Notes: generated by a model not told the origin, from the sequence alone. A DNA stretch of 64,000 nucleotides from Enterobacter sp. RIT418 (GCF_003057745.1 NZ_QBJD02000004.1:1-64000); one strand, 5' to 3'; positions 19,988 through 34,272 are shown, counted from the stretch's first letter. Translations and numbers: made by a program.

Positions 19988-20069
19988 TCAGCGATAAATC
20001 TGTTTGAACTAACGACATCCCCTGTCGTTGTGTATAGAATATTCCCCCGAAGTTTAAGGTTGGCACTGA

Positions 20070-21745
<1,676 letters not shown>

Positions 21746-21748
21746 TTC

Positions 21749-21877
21749 TCATACGCTATGGCTTTCGAGGTGCAGGAAGGCGGCAAGGCCGCGAATCCCC
21801 GGGAGCTTACCCCAGTAAGTGACTGGGGGGAACGGGCGCAGCCAACGCGCCTGCAGCTTGAAAGACGACGCGTATGA
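21749..21877 (+). repeat. ERIC element between era and recO
   Basis: This 129-base element has the ERIC (IRU) core, including GAATCCCCGGGAGCTTAC and CAGTAAGTGACTGGGG, and inverted ends TCATACGC (21749-21756) and GCGTATGA (21870-21877). Typical ERIC length is about 127 bases. It fills the whole era-recO gap, and its right end contains one candidate recO start codon and the first base of the other. Confidence 0.9.
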
Positions 21878-22584
21878 TGGAAGGATGGCAGCGCGCCTTC
21901 GTCCTGCACAGTCGTCCCTGGAGCGAAACCAGCCTGATGCTGGACGTCTTCACGGAAGAGTCGGGTCGCGTGCGCCTGGTTGCGAAAGGCGCACGTTCCA
22001 AACGTTCTAATCTGAAAGGCGCACTGCAGCCTTTCACGCCGCTGCTGGTGCGCTTTGGTGGGCGAGGGGAAGTCAAAACCCTGCGCAGCGCCGAAGCCGT
22101 CTCTCTGGCGCTCCCCCTTTCCGGCATCACGCTCTATAGCGGCCTTTACGTGAACGAGCTTATCTCCCGCGTGCTTGAACATGAGACGCGCTTCTCTGAA
22201 CTTTTCTTCGATTATCTTCACTGTATACAGTCGCTGGCTGGCGCTGCGGGCACGCCTGAACCCGCGCTGCGCCGGTTTGAGCTGGCGCTGCTCGGTCACC
22301 TGGGCTACGGCGTAGACTTTCTACACTGCGCGGGGAGCGGAGAAGAAGTTGAGGACACCATGACCTATCGCTATCGCGAAGAGAAAGGCTTTATCGCCAG
22401 CGTCGTGGTAGATAACAGCACCTTTACCGGGCGCCATCTGCGGGCGTTGTATGAGCGGGAGTTTCCCGACGCCGACACCCTGCGCGCGGCAAAGCGCTTT
22501 ACCCGGATCGCCCTCAAGCCTTATCTTGGCGGCAAGCCGTTAAAGAGCCGCGAATTATTCAGGCAGTTTATGCCGAAACGTTAA
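21877..22584 (+). CDS. recO: DNA repair protein RecO
   Basis: RecO works with RecF and RecR to load RecA onto single-stranded DNA at gaps. The 235-residue protein has the N-terminal OB-fold (about 1-80, including [18 protein letters not shown]) and the helical C-terminal domain. As in E. coli, no zinc-finger cysteines are seen. The C-terminus stops at QFMPKR, a few residues shorter than the E. coli protein. Homologues begin MEGWQR, which supports the second of two adjacent ATGs (21874 and 21877). No good ribosome-binding site is visible because the upstream DNA is an ERIC element. Confidence 0.95.
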   Translation: MEGWQRAFVLHSRPWSETSLMLDVFTEESGRVRLVAKGARSKRSNLKGALQPFTPLLVRFGGRGEVKTLRSAEAVSLALPLSGITLYSGLYVNELISRVLEHETRFSELFFDYLHCIQSLAGAAGTPEPALRRFELALLGHLGYGVDFLHCAGSGEEVEDTMTYRYREEKGFIASVVVDNSTFTGRHLRALYEREFPDADTLRAAKRFTRIALKPYLGGKPLKSRELFRQFMPKR

Positions 22585-22591
22585 CGTTTTA

Positions 22592-22627
22592 CCCCTCACC
22601 CCAGCCCTCTCCCGGAGGGAGAGGGGG
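22592..22627. repeat. CCCTCTCCC-type palindromic repeat
   Basis: CCCTCACCCCAGCCCTCTCCC followed by GGAGGGAGAGGGG forms a GC-rich hairpin between recO and pdxJ. Related copies lie at 46291, 47999 and 55243 (two units). It is probably a REP-like dispersed element and may modulate read-through to pdxJ. Confidence 0.7.
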
Positions 22628-22660
22628 GAAGGGAAATGAACCAAAATACCGAGGATTGTC

Positions 22661-23391
22661 ATGGCTGAATTACTGTTAGGCGTCAACATCGACCACATCG
22701 CCACTCTGCGTAACGCGCGCGGCACGGCGTATCCCGATCCGGTACAGGCGGCGTTCATTGCCGAGCAGGCTGGCGCAGACGGCATTACCGTTCACCTTCG
22801 CGAAGACCGTCGCCACATCACCGATCGTGACGTGCGCATTTTGCGCCAGACGCTGGATACGCGCATGAATCTGGAGATGGCGGTTACGGAAGATATGCTG
22901 ACGATCGCCTGCGAAACGAAGCCGCACTTCTGCTGCCTGGTGCCGGAGAAGCGTCAGGAAGTGACCACCGAAGGCGGGCTGGACGTGGCGGGCCAACGTG
23001 ACAAAATGCGCGACGCCTGCAAACGCCTGGCCGATGCCGGTATTCTGGTGTCACTGTTTATTGATGCGGATGCGGAGCAAATCAAAGCCGCAGCGGAAGT
23101 GGGCGCACCCTACATTGAAATTCACACCGGCTGCTATGCTGACGCCAAAACCGAAGCAGAGCAGGCGAAAGAGCTGGAGCGTATTGCCAAAGCCGCGACC
23201 TATGCCGCAGGCCTGGGGCTGAAGGTTAACGCCGGGCACGGCCTGACCTATCACAACGTGCAGGCGATTGCCGCGCTGCCGGAGATGCACGAGCTGAACA
23301 TCGGCCACGCCATTATTGGCCGCGCGGTGATGAGCGGTCTGAAAGAGGCGGTCTCGGAAATGAAGCGCCTGATGCTGGAAGCGCGTCGGTA

Positions 23392-23392
<1 letters not shown>
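22661..23392 (+). CDS. pdxJ: pyridoxine 5'-phosphate synthase PdxJ
   Basis: PdxJ condenses 1-deoxyxylulose 5-phosphate with 3-amino-2-oxopropyl phosphate to give pyridoxine 5'-phosphate, the last ring-forming step of vitamin B6 synthesis. The 243-residue TIM-barrel protein shows the conserved segments [29 protein letters not shown] and [10 protein letters not shown], which carry the catalytic His, Glu and phosphate-binding residues. Its stop overlaps the acpS start (TAATG), the common pdxJ-acpS arrangement. Confidence 0.97.
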
Positions 23393-24074
<682 letters not shown>

Positions 24075-24085
24075 TCATTCGTTGT

Positions 24086-24934
24086 TCAAACCAGTTTTTT
24101 TACCAGCTCTTCACTGTGGCGAATACGCTCCGGCGCGTGCTCCAGGTCCTGTTGCACCAGCGCCATAAACAGCAGATCCGTCAGCATCATTTGCGCGCTC
24201 GTTGATGAAATTGCCGCGCTGCGCGTGGCCTGCTCTTCGGCGATGGTATACAGGCAGCGCGTGGCCCGCTGCTGCAGCGCATTGGGCGTAAAGCCGGTTA
24301 TCGCCAGAATTTTGCCACCCACGCGCAGGGCCTCATCGGTGGCCATATTGATTTCACGCCGTTCCCCGGAGTAGGAGATGGGCAGCAGCAGATCGTCAGG
24401 TTCCATCGCCTGAACGGTGGCGAGCAGGGCGTGCATATCGTGTTCAACAATGGCGTTGTAGCCGATTTTCGTCAGCTTCCAGCCAAAATTGCGCGCCACG
24501 AGCCCGGATGCGCCTATCCCGGTCAACACGATACGCCGCGCCGCGCGCAGCATCGCCACGCTTTCCAGTAATTTCTCTTCGCTGTTAACGTCCAGCGTGG
24601 CGTGCATCGCCGCCACGTTCTCTTTGATCAGCTTTTCTCCGACGAGGCGCATAGGATCATCGCCGCGGATCTGATTATGTACCGGCATCGACTGCGGATT
24701 CGGGTTGCTGACCAGCGCCTCGCTGATGGCCAGCTTGAGGGCCGGAAAGCCCTTAAAACCGATCTTCTGAGCGAACTTCACCACGCTCGACTGGCTCACG
24801 CCGGCCTCGCTCGCCAGCTGCTGTGAGCTAAGGTGGCGCGCGCGATCGGGCTGCGAAAGAAGGTAATCCGCCAGCTTTTTGTCGCTTTGGGCAAAACCCG
24901 GATAACGCTGGCGAATGCGAATTAAACAGTTCAT
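24086..24934 (-). CDS. yfhH: MurR/RpiR family transcriptional regulator YfhH
   Basis: This 282-residue regulator has the RpiR layout: an N-terminal helix-turn-helix (about 1-77, with LASEAGVSQSSVVKFAQKIGF) and a C-terminal SIS sugar-phosphate-binding domain (about 125-260, with VLTGIGASGLVARNFGWKL). It has the length of E. coli YfhH and is closely similar. Here it is divergent from murQ-murP, with 118 bases between starts, so it is very likely their regulator, responding to N-acetylmuramate 6-phosphate. In E. coli the same gene stands without murQP beside it. The ligand is inference. Confidence 0.9.
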   Translation of the reverse strand: MNCLIRIRQRYPGFAQSDKKLADYLLSQPDRARHLSSQQLASEAGVSQSSVVKFAQKIGFKGFPALKLAISEALVSNPNPQSMPVHNQIRGDDPMRLVGEKLIKENVAAMHATLDVNSEEKLLESVAMLRAARRIVLTGIGASGLVARNFGWKLTKIGYNAIVEHDMHALLATVQAMEPDDLLLPISYSGERREINMATDEALRVGGKILAITGFTPNALQQRATRCLYTIAEEQATRSAAISSTSAQMMLTDLLFMALVQQDLEHAPERIRHSEELVKKLV

Positions 24935-24949
24935 ACGGTCTCCTGGCGA

Positions 24950-24971
24950 AAATGTGATTGCCTGCGCAAAT
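24950..24971 (+). promoter_or_regulatory. candidate CRP site of murQP
   Basis: AAATGTGA at 24950-24957 is a perfect left CRP half-site. The right half (GCGCA) is poor. The site is centred about 60 bases upstream of the start predicted from TATAGT at 25009-25014, a usual class I activator distance. CRP control would suit a PTS sugar operon. Confidence 0.4.
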
Positions 24972-24992
24972 ACGGATTTTGCTCGCCTGAAT

Positions 24993-25038
24993 GAATTTTA
25001 TATTCCATTATAGTGTGATTATTATGAATTAAAAATTC
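24993..25038 (+). promoter_or_regulatory. murQP promoter with two palindromic operator candidates
   Basis: Two 13-base palindromes, GAATTTTATATTC (24993-25005) and GAATTAAAAATTC (25026-25038), share the form GAATTNNNNATTC and are centred 33 bases apart, roughly three helix turns. They bracket the probable -10 box TATAGT (25009-25014). This layout fits binding of a dimeric RpiR-type repressor, presumably YfhH. Confidence 0.5.
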
Positions 25039-25052
25039 TTGAGGTAAAAAAG

Positions 25053-25946
25053 ATGAATCTAGGCTCCCTTGTTTCCGAAACGCGTAATCCACAAACCATG
25101 GATCTGGACGCGCTCTCCACGCTCGAACTGGTAAACCGTTTTAATCAACAGGATACGCTGGTCGCGCAGGCAGTAAAAGAGACATTACCTGAGGTGGCGA
25201 AGGCTGTCGATGCCGCGGCAAAAGCGCTGAACGCGGGCGGGCGCATCATTTACATGGGCGCGGGCACCAGCGGGCGTCTCGGCGTGCTGGATGCGTCCGA
25301 ATGTCCGCCAACGTTCGGCGTGCCGCACGGGCTGGTGGTTGGCCTCATTGCCGGTGGTCCTGGCGCGCTGCTGAAAGCGGTTGAAGGCGCAGAAGACAAC
25401 AGGCAGCTCGGCGAAGACGACCTGAAGGCGCTGGACCTGAAAGCGGAAGATCTGGTTGTGGGGCTTGCCGCATCCGGGCGTACGCCGTACGTCATCGGCG
25501 GCCTTGAGTATGCCAACCAAACCGGCTGCACCACGGTGGCCATTTCCTGTAATCCGGGCTCGCCGATTGCGCAGGTGGCCGCGATTGCAATCTCACCGGT
25601 TGTTGGGCCGGAAGCGCTGACCGGCTCCACGCGCCTGAAATCCGGTACGGCGCAAAAGCTGGTGCTCAACATGATTTCCACCGGGGCGATGGTGAAATTC
25701 GGCAAGGTCTACCAGAACCTGATGGTGGACATGCAGGCCACTAACGTCAAGCTGGTGGACAGGGCCTGCCGTATGGTGGTTGAAGCCACGGGGGCGAGCC
25801 GTGACGAGGCAGAAGCGACCCTTAAACTCACCGATAACGACGTAAAACCGGCGATTCTGATGATTTTAAGCGGGCTGGACGCAGAGGCCGCGCGGGCCAA
25901 GCTTGCTGCGCATGATGGATTCTTAAGAGCGGCACTAGAAAACTAA
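25053..25946 (+). CDS. murQ: N-acetylmuramic acid 6-phosphate etherase MurQ
   Basis: MurQ splits N-acetylmuramate 6-phosphate into N-acetylglucosamine 6-phosphate and lactate, allowing recycled or external cell-wall sugar to be used. The 297-residue SIS-domain protein has the family signature [20 protein letters not shown] (about 69-88), which includes the catalytic Glu of this family, and [14 protein letters not shown]. It is followed 11 bases later by the matching PTS transporter. In E. coli murQ lies elsewhere on the chromosome, so this placement beside yfhH is notable. Confidence 0.96.
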   Translation: MNLGSLVSETRNPQTMDLDALSTLELVNRFNQQDTLVAQAVKETLPEVAKAVDAAAKALNAGGRIIYMGAGTSGRLGVLDASECPPTFGVPHGLVVGLIAGGPGALLKAVEGAEDNRQLGEDDLKALDLKAEDLVVGLAASGRTPYVIGGLEYANQTGCTTVAISCNPGSPIAQVAAIAISPVVGPEALTGSTRLKSGTAQKLVLNMISTGAMVKFGKVYQNLMVDMQATNVKLVDRACRMVVEATGASRDEAEATLKLTDNDVKPAILMILSGLDAEAARAKLAAHDGFLRAALEN

Positions 25947-25957
25947 CAGAGGCGTTT

Positions 25958-27322
25958 ATGGAAAAGACAGCAGCCCTCGCCAGCGACATCCTTCAGGGAA
26001 TCGGTGGAGAAAAAAATATTCAGCGTCTGGAAAACTGCATGACGCGCGTGCGCGTTGAGGTGCACGACGACGAACGCCTCGATCTGGCTCGCCTGAAAAA
26101 GCTCTCCGGCGTCAGCGGATACGTCAAGCAGGGCCAGCAGCACCAGCTGATTGTGGGGCCGGGCAAGGCGGCGCAGGTCGTTGACGCGATGCGAGCGCTG
26201 ATGACGGGCGGCGAAGCAGCGACGCCACCTAACGATGCCGACCGCGTTAAAGCGCAGGCAAAGGCGAAATATAAAGCGCCGATGAGCGATGCGCTGCGCC
26301 AGCTGGCAAACGTCTTTATTCCGCTTATTCCGGCGTTTATCGCCTCCGGCCTGATCACCGGGATTATCAATATTCTCAAGCGCCCGGATATCGTCGGCGA
26401 CTTCGCCACGCAGTATCCAAACCTGCTCGGCATACTGGGAATTTTCGGCAGCGCCGTGTTTGCCATTATGAACATTCTGGTGGGGGTTAACGCCGCGAAG
26501 GTGTTTGGCGGTTCTCTGGCGATGGGCGGCGTGATGGCCGGTATTCTTTCCAGCCCGCAGCTCGCGCAGATCACGCTGTTCGGCGAGGCGCTTCAGCCTG
26601 GGCGAGGCGGCGTCATTGCGGTGCTGCTCGTGGTTATTCTGATGTGTTGGATCGAGAAAAAGCTGCGCGCCGTGCTGCCCGGCTCGATTGAGCTTATTCT
26701 CAATCCGCTGCTGACGACGCTGATCACCGGCAGCGTGGCGATTGTGGCGCTGCAGCCTCTGGGCGGCTGGATTTCTGAGGCTATCGCCCACGGCGCGTCT
26801 TTAGCTATCGATCGCGGCGGCCTGCTCGTGGGTGCCGTCCTTTCAGGCACCTTCCTGCCGCTGGTGTTGACCGGCCTGCACCAGGGGCTGGTGCCCATTC
26901 ACGTCGAGCTGGTACAGGCTCACGGCTACAACGCGCTGCTGCCTATTCTGTCGATGGCGGGCGTAGGGCAGGTGGGTGCGGCCATAGCGGTGCTGATGAA
27001 AACCCGCAACGCGCGGCTGAAAAAGGTGATCAAAGGCGCGCTGCCGGTCGGATTACTCGGAATTGGCGAGCCGCTCATTTTCGGCGTTACGCTGCCGCTG
27101 GGTAAACCGTTCCTCGCCGCCTGTATCGGCGGCGCGGTAGGCGGCGCGCTGATCAGCTACTGGAAGGTAGCGACCGTTATTACCTTTGGCATCTCCGGTT
27201 TACCGCTGGCATTAACCATCGTCACCGGAAAAGTTATGCTCTATCTGCTAGGCTATTTGGCTGCGGTAATCGCCGGGTTCTTCTTTACCTGGCTAATAGG
27301 GTTCAACGATCCAGAGGAGTAA
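25958..27322 (+). CDS. murP: PTS N-acetylmuramic acid transporter EIIBC (MurP)
   Basis: MurP imports and phosphorylates N-acetylmuramic acid through the phosphotransferase system. The 454-residue protein has an N-terminal EIIB domain with the phosphorylated cysteine in ENCMTRVRVEVHD (Cys27), a linker of about 30 residues, and a C-terminal EIIC domain with around ten membrane segments. ITGIINIL and GLHQGLVPIHVELV mark the glucose-superfamily permease. No EIIA is encoded, so the Crr EIIA-Glc protein should supply phosphate. The neighbouring murQ fixes the substrate call, and the domain type alone would allow other sugars. Confidence 0.9.
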   Translation: MEKTAALASDILQGIGGEKNIQRLENCMTRVRVEVHDDERLDLARLKKLSGVSGYVKQGQQHQLIVGPGKAAQVVDAMRALMTGGEAATPPNDADRVKAQAKAKYKAPMSDALRQLANVFIPLIPAFIASGLITGIINILKRPDIVGDFATQYPNLLGILGIFGSAVFAIMNILVGVNAAKVFGGSLAMGGVMAGILSSPQLAQITLFGEALQPGRGGVIAVLLVVILMCWIEKKLRAVLPGSIELILNPLLTTLITGSVAIVALQPLGGWISEAIAHGASLAIDRGGLLVGAVLSGTFLPLVLTGLHQGLVPIHVELVQAHGYNALLPILSMAGVGQVGAAIAVLMKTRNARLKKVIKGALPVGLLGIGEPLIFGVTLPLGKPFLAACIGGAVGGALISYWKVATVITFGISGLPLALTIVTGKVMLYLLGYLAAVIAGFFFTWLIGFNDPEE

Positions 27323-27325
27323 GGT

Positions 27326-27961
27326 TTGAATAATAACGAGCGTCGCGTTGTCTTTTTTGACCTGGACGGTACGCTGCATCAGCAGGATATGTTTGGCACG
27401 TTCATACGCTATCTGCTGCGGCGTCAGCCCCTCAACGCGCTGCTCGTGTTGCCTCTCTTACCCATCATTGGTGCTGGGCTGCTGATTCAGGGCCGCGCCG
27501 CGCGCTGGCCGATGAGCCTATTACTGTGGGGCTGCACCTTTGGCCACAGCGAAGCCCGGCTCAAGCAGCTTGAGCACGATTTTGTCCAGTGGTTTCGCGG
27601 TCATGTGACCGCGTTTCCCGTGGTGCAGCAGCGGCTTACTGACTATCTGAATGCGAACGATGCGGACATCTGGCTAATCACCGGCTCGCCGCAGCCGCTG
27701 GTGGATCGTGTCTATTTTGATACCCCGTGGCTGCCGCGCGTAAATCTCATCGCCACCCAGATTTCCCGCGCCTACGGCGGCTGGGTGTTGACCCTGCGCT
27801 GTCTGGGCCATGAGAAAGTGGTTCAGCTTGAGAAGCGCATCGGCGCGCCTTTGAACCTCTACAGCGGCTACAGCGACAGCAAACAGGACAACCCGCTGCT
27901 CAACTTTTGCCAGCACCGCTGGCGCGTCACGCCGATGGGCGATCTTCAGCAGCTCGAATAG
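27326..27961 (+). CDS. pgpC: phosphatidylglycerophosphatase C
   Basis: PgpC (YfhB) dephosphorylates phosphatidylglycerophosphate to phosphatidylglycerol at the inner membrane. It is a HAD-superfamily enzyme: motif I is FFDLDGTLHQQD (about 10-21), motif II ITGSPQ (about 118-123) and the late acidic motif YSDSKQDNPLL. One hydrophobic segment (about 35-55) fits membrane association. The start is TTG, with AGGAG eight bases upstream, and the 211-residue length equals that of E. coli. Only three bases separate it from murP, so it may be expressed from the murQP promoter here. Confidence 0.93.
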   Translation: MNNNERRVVFFDLDGTLHQQDMFGTFIRYLLRRQPLNALLVLPLLPIIGAGLLIQGRAARWPMSLLLWGCTFGHSEARLKQLEHDFVQWFRGHVTAFPVVQQRLTDYLNANDADIWLITGSPQPLVDRVYFDTPWLPRVNLIATQISRAYGGWVLTLRCLGHEKVVQLEKRIGAPLNLYSGYSDSKQDNPLLNFCQHRWRVTPMGDLQQLE

Positions 27962-27981
27962 TCTTATCCAGAACGGGTGTG

Positions 27982-27987
27982 TATAAT
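27982..27987 (+). promoter_or_regulatory. -10 box of tadA promoter
   Basis: TATAAT is a perfect -10 hexamer 30 bases before the tadA start. No good -35 is seen at the standard distance, so the promoter may depend on its context. Confidence 0.5.
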
Positions 27988-28011
27988 GCCGCCCGCTTTT
28001 AACTGGAGTAA

Positions 28012-29962
<1,951 letters not shown>

Positions 29963-30127
29963 TTAGTTAATTCTCTGCGACGTCAATTGCCTCAGTGTGC
30001 TGTAGTCATGTGAAAAGTTAGGTTTGCCATTGAATGAGCGGCATTTTGCGTAAACTTGCGCCACTTGGCAACCAATTAGAGAGACAGGTCACATCTATTG
30101 CTAAAGGTCTGCGCGGATTTTATTTCG

Positions 30128-30166
30128 ACGCAAACGGTTTCGTCGGCGCTCAGGATTCTCTATAAT
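30128..30166 (+). promoter_or_regulatory. purL promoter with PurR operator
   Basis: ACGCAAACGGTTTCGT (30128-30143) is a near-perfect PurR box, differing at one central base from the usual ACGCAAACGTTTTCGT. TATAAT at 30161-30166 is a perfect -10 hexamer, so the operator lies over the -35 region and would block polymerase when purines are plentiful. Otherwise the 268-base gap between mltF and purL shows no gene. Confidence 0.85.
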
Positions 30167-30230
30167 GACGCCCGTTTTCCCCCCCTTGCGCACACTGTAA
30201 GCGCCCCGGCGCTTCGAAGACGAGAGACTT

Positions 30231-33200
30231 ATGATGGAAATTCTGCGTGGTTCGCCTGCACTGTCTGCCTTCCGTATTAACAAACTGCTGGCACGTTTTC
30301 AGGCAGCCGACCTTCCGGTAAGCACTATTTACGCTGAGTATGTCCATTTTGCTGACCTGAATGCTCCCCTGAACGCAGAGGAGCGCGTACAGCTGGAGCG
30401 TCTGCTCAAATACGGTCCTAGCCTGAGCAGCCACTCGCCAACCGGTAAACTGATCCTTGCGACGCCGCGTCCCGGCACCATCTCCCCCTGGTCTTCTAAA
30501 GCGACCGATATCGCACACAACTGCGGCCTGAGCCAGATTAATCGCCTTGAGCGCGGCGTGGCGTACTACGTCGAAGCATCCACCCTGACCGACGCGCAGT
30601 GGCAGGCCGTTGCCGCCGAGCTGCACGACCGCATGATGGAGAGCGTGTTTATCTCTCTTGAAGAGGCGCAGCAGCTGTTCTCTCATCACCAGCCCGCGCC
30701 GGTGCAAAGCGTGGACCTGCTCGGGCAGGGCCGCCAGGCGCTGATTGACGCCAACCTGCGTCTCGGCCTGGCGCTGGCAGACGACGAGATTGACTACCTG
30801 CAGGACGCGTTCGTTAAGCTGAACCGCAATCCGAACGACATCGAACTCTATATGTTTGCGCAGGCGAACTCCGAGCACTGCCGCCATAAAATTTTCAACG
30901 CCGACTGGGTTATCGACGGTGAGAAACAGCCTAAATCGCTGTTCAAAATGATCAAAAACACCATGGAGCAAACGCCCGTTCACGTGCTGTCAGCCTATAA
31001 GGACAACGCCGCGGTAATGGAAGGCTCCGAAGTGGGACGCTATTTTGCCGACCACGCCACCGGCCGCTACGACTTCCATCAGGAGCCTGCCCACATCCTG
31101 ATGAAGGTGGAAACCCACAACCACCCGACGGCGATCTCCCCGTGGCCGGGCGCGGCGACCGGTTCTGGCGGTGAAATTCGTGACGAAGGCGCCACCGGAC
31201 GCGGTGCTAAACCGAAAGCGGGCCTGGTGGGTTTCTCCGTCTCTAACCTGCGCATCCCGGGCTTCGAACAGCCGTGGGAAGAAGACTTCGGCAAGCCGGA
31301 GCGCATCGTGACCGCGCTGGACATCATGACCGATGGCCCGCTGGGCGGCGCGGCGTTTAACAACGAATTTGGCCGTCCGGCGCTGAACGGCTACTTCCGT
31401 ACCTACGAAGAGAAAGTGGACAGCCACAACGGCGAAGAGCTGCGCGGCTACCACAAGCCGATCATGCTGGCGGGCGGGATCGGCAACATCCGTGCCGATC
31501 ACGTGCAGAAAGGCGAGATCGTCGTCGGCGCGAAGCTGATCGTGCTGGGCGGCCCGGCGATGAACATCGGCCTGGGCGGCGGCGCGGCATCCTCTATGGC
31601 GTCCGGCCAGTCTGATGCGGATCTTGATTTTGCCTCCGTGCAGCGCGACAACCCGGAAATGGAGCGTCGCTGTCAGGAAGTGATCGACCGCTGCTGGCAG
31701 CTGGGCGATGCCAACCCGATCCTCTTCATCCACGACGTGGGTGCGGGCGGTCTGTCCAACGCCATGCCGGAGCTGGTCAGCGACGGCGGCCGCGGCGGCC
31801 GCTTCAACCTGCGCGACATTCTCAGCGATGAGCCGGGCATGAGCCCGCTGGAAATCTGGTGTAACGAATCTCAGGAGCGCTACGTGCTGGCGGTTGCCGC
31901 CGACCAGCTGCCGCTGTTTGACGAGCTGTGCCGCCGCGAGCGCGCGCCGTACGCCGTCATTGGCGAAGCGACCGAAGAGCAACACCTCTCCCTAAGCGAC
32001 ACCCATTTCGACAACCAGCCGATCGATCTGCCGCTGGACGTTCTGCTCGGCAAAACGCCGAAAATGACCCGCGACGTGGAAACCCGTCAGGCGGCGGGCA
32101 AGGCGCTGGATCGTCAGGGCATCACCGTTGCCGACGCGGTCAACCGCGTGCTGCACCTGCCTGCGGTTGCGGAGAAAACCTTCCTCGTGACCATCGGCGA
32201 CCGCACCGTGACCGGCATGGTGTCGCGCGACCAGATGGTCGGCCCGTGGCAGGTCCCGGTGGCGAACTGCGCGGTCACCACCGCCAGCCTCGACAGCTAC
32301 TACGGCGAAGCAATGGCGCTGGGCGAACGTTCGCCGGTGGCGCTGCTGGACTTCGCGGCCTCCGCCCGCCTGGCCGTGGGGGAAGCGCTGACCAACATCG
32401 CCGCCACGCAGATTGGCGATATCAAACGCATCAAGCTCTCCGCGAACTGGATGGCCGCAGCCGGCCACCCTGGCGAAGATGCGGGCCTGTATGAGGCGGT
32501 GAAAGCCGTCGGTGAAGAGCTCTGCCCCGCGCTCGGCCTGACCATTCCGGTGGGTAAAGACTCGATGTCGATGAAAACCCGCTGGCAGGAAGGCAGCGAG
32601 CAGCGCGAGATGACCTCTCCGCTGTCGCTGGTGATTACCGCGTTTGCCCGCGTGGAGGACGTGCGCGGTACCGTCACGCCGCAGCTTTCCACTGAAGATA
32701 ACGCCCTGCTGCTGATTGACCTGGGCAAAGGCCAAAACGCGCTGGGGGCCACCGCGCTGGCGCAGGTTTACCGTCAGCTTGGCGATAAGCCAGCCGACGT
32801 GCGCGACGTGGCGCAGCTGAAGGGCTTCTACGACGCCATTCAGGCGCTGGTCGCCCAGCGCAGGCTGCTGGCCTACCACGACCGTTCCGACGGCGGCCTG
32901 CTGGTCACCCTGGCTGAAATGGCCTTTACCGGCCACTGCGGCGTGGAAGCCAACGTTGCCACGCTTGGCGAAGACCGTCTGGCGGCGCTGTTTAATGAAG
33001 AGCTGGGCGCGGTGATTCAGGTGCGCGCGGCGGATCGCGAAGCCGTCGAGGCGCTGCTGGCACAGCACGGCCTGGCGGACTGCGTGCACTATCTCGGGAA
33101 AGCGGTGCAGGGCGATCGCTTCGTGATTGAAGCCGATGGCCACGCGGTGTTCAGCGAAAGCCGCACCACCCTTCGCATGTGGTGGGCGGAAACCACCTGG

Positions 33201-34118
33201 CAGATGCAGCGCCTGCGCGATAACCCGGAATGCGCGGATCAGGAACACGACGCCAGGGCGAACGACAACGATCCGGGCCTGAACGTGAAGCTCTCCTTCG
33301 ACATCAATGAAGACATCGCCGCGCCGTACATTGCGACCGGCGCGCGTCCGAAAGTGGCCGTGCTGCGCGAGCAGGGCGTTAACTCCCACGTTGAGATGGC
33401 GGCCGCCTTCCACCGCGCGGGCTTTGACGCTATCGACGTCCACATGAGCGACCTGCTGGCAGGGCGCACCGGGCTGGAAGATTTCCAGGCGCTGGTGGCC
33501 TGCGGCGGCTTCTCCTACGGCGACGTGCTGGGCGCGGGCGAAGGCTGGGCGAAGTCCATTCTGTTCAACAGCCGCGTGCGCGACGAGTTCGAAACCTTCT
33601 TCCACCGTCCGCAAACGCTGGCGCTGGGCGTCTGTAACGGCTGCCAGATGATGTCTAACCTGCGCGAGCTGATCCCGGGCAGCGAGGCCTGGCCGCGCTT
33701 CGTGCGCAACCGGTCTGACCGCTTCGAAGCGCGCTTTAGCCTGGTGGAAGTGACGCAAAGCCCGTCCCTGCTGCTGCAGGGCATGGTGGGTTCGCAGATG
33801 CCAATCGCCGTTTCTCACGGAGAAGGGCAGGTCGAGGTCCGCGACGCTGCGCATCTGGCTACGCTTGAAAGCAAAGGCCTGGTGGCGCTGCGCTTTGTCG
33901 ATAACTTCGGCAAGGTTACCGAAACCTACCCGGCAAACCCGAACGGTTCGGCGAACGGCATTACGGCGGTGACCAGCGAAAGCGGCCGTGCGACGATCAT
34001 GATGCCGCACCCGGAGCGCGTGTTCCGCACCGTGAGCAACTCCTGGCACCCGGAAAACTGGGGCGAGGACGGCCCGTGGATGCGTATTTTCCGCAACGCG
34101 CGTAAGCAGCTGGGCTAA
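30231..34118 (+). CDS. purL: phosphoribosylformylglycinamidine synthase PurL
   Basis: PurL makes formylglycinamidine ribonucleotide from FGAR, glutamine and ATP, the fourth step of purine synthesis. The 1295-residue single-chain form, exactly the E. coli length, has an N-terminal PurS-like region and linker (about 1-210), two FGAM synthase (AIRS-type) ATP domains (about 210-980, with SEHCRHK and [20 protein letters not shown]), and a C-terminal class I glutamine amidotransferase domain (about 1040-1295) with nucleophile Cys in GVCNGCQMM and HPERVFR. Control is by the PurR box upstream. A terminator follows. Confidence 0.98.
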   Translation: MMEILRGSPALSAFRINKLLARFQAADLPVSTIYAEYVHFADLNAPLNAEERVQLERLLKYGPSLSSHSPTGKLILATPRPGTISPWSSKATDIAHNCGLSQINRLERGVAYYVEASTLTDAQWQAVAAELHDRMMESVFISLEEAQQLFSHHQPAPVQSVDLLGQGRQALIDANLRLGLALADDEIDYLQDAFVKLNRNPNDIELYMFAQANSEHCRHKIFNADWVIDGEKQPKSLFKMIKNTMEQTPVHVLSAYKDNAAVMEGSEVGRYFADHATGRYDFHQEPAHILMKVETHNHPTAISPWPGAATGSGGEIRDEGATGRGAKPKAGLVGFSVSNLRIPGFEQPWEEDFGKPERIVTALDIMTDGPLGGAAFNNEFGRPALNGYFRTYEEKVDSHNGEELRGYHKPIMLAGGIGNIRADHVQKGEIVVGAKLIVLGGPAMNIGLGGGAASSMASGQSDADLDFASVQRDNPEMERRCQEVIDRCWQLGDANPILFIHDVGAGGLSNAMPELVSDGGRGGRFNLRDILSDEPGMSPLEIWCNESQERYVLAVAADQLPLFDELCRRERAPYAVIGEATEEQHLSLSDTHFDNQPIDLPLDVLLGKTPKMTRDVETRQAAGKALDRQGITVADAVNRVLHLPAVAEKTFLVTIGDRTVTGMVSRDQMVGPWQVPVANCAVTTASLDSYYGEAMALGERSPVALLDFAASARLAVGEALTNIAATQIGDIKRIKLSANWMAAAGHPGEDAGLYEAVKAVGEELCPALGLTIPVGKDSMSMKTRWQEGSEQREMTSPLSLVITAFARVEDVRGTVTPQLSTEDNALLLIDLGKGQNALGATALAQVYRQLGDKPADVRDVAQLKGFYDAIQALVAQRRLLAYHDRSDGGLLVTLAEMAFTGHCGVEANVATLGEDRLAALFNEELGAVIQVRAADREAVEALLAQHGLADCVHYLGKAVQGDRFVIEADGHAVFSESRTTLRMWWAETTWQMQRLRDNPECADQEHDARANDNDPGLNVKLSFDINEDIAAPYIATGARPKVAVLREQGVNSHVEMAAAFHRAGFDAIDVHMSDLLAGRTGLEDFQALVACGGFSYGDVLGAGEGWAKSILFNSRVRDEFETFFHRPQTLALGVCNGCQMMSNLRELIPGSEAWPRFVRNRSDRFEARFSLVEVTQSPSLLLQGMVGSQMPIAVSHGEGQVEVRDAAHLATLESKGLVALRFVDNFGKVTETYPANPNGSANGITAVTSESGRATIMMPHPERVFRTVSNSWHPENWGEDGPWMRIFRNARKQLG

Positions 34119-34139
34119 GTTTTAGCGCATTCCGCGTAG

Positions 34140-34172
34140 GCCCGGTAGGCACGATCGCTACCGGGCTTTTTT
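34140..34172 (+). terminator. purL terminator
   Basis: A nine-pair stem GCCCGGTAG/CTACCGGGC with a nine-base loop is followed by TTTTTT, 22 bases after the purL stop codon. Confidence 0.9.
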
Positions 34173-34177
34173 ATCTC

Positions 34178-34195
34178 TGTCGCAAAATCGCGACA
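34178..34195 (+). promoter_or_regulatory. GlrR box 1 upstream of glmY
   Basis: TGTCGCAAAATCGCGACA fits TGTC-N10-GACA, the GlrR binding pattern known at E. coli glmY. Two related sites follow downstream. Confidence 0.85.
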
Positions 34196-34209
34196 AATCA
34201 TATTAGCGC

Positions 34210-34227
34210 TGTCTCTAAAAGGAGACA
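34210..34227 (+). promoter_or_regulatory. GlrR box 2 upstream of glmY
   Basis: TGTCTCTAAAAGGAGACA is a second exact TGTC-N10-GACA site, centred 32 bases after the first, about three helix turns. Confidence 0.85.
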
Positions 34228-34272
34228 CATAACAGATTGATTTTTATAGGGTAGGAACGGTTCCCGTTAAGG

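Noticed and set aside
24086-27322. The yfhH-murQP segment as a recent horizontal insertion
   Set aside because: Base composition looks like the surroundings, there are no repeats, integrase or tRNA at its edges, and pgpC follows with three bases of spacing, so it looks like a long-standing part of the chromosome.
31992-34049. A 685-codon open frame antisense to purL
   Set aside because: High GC content leaves long stop-free frames opposite real genes. Its translation is rich in Arg, His and Val with no recognisable domain, and purL on the other strand is certain.
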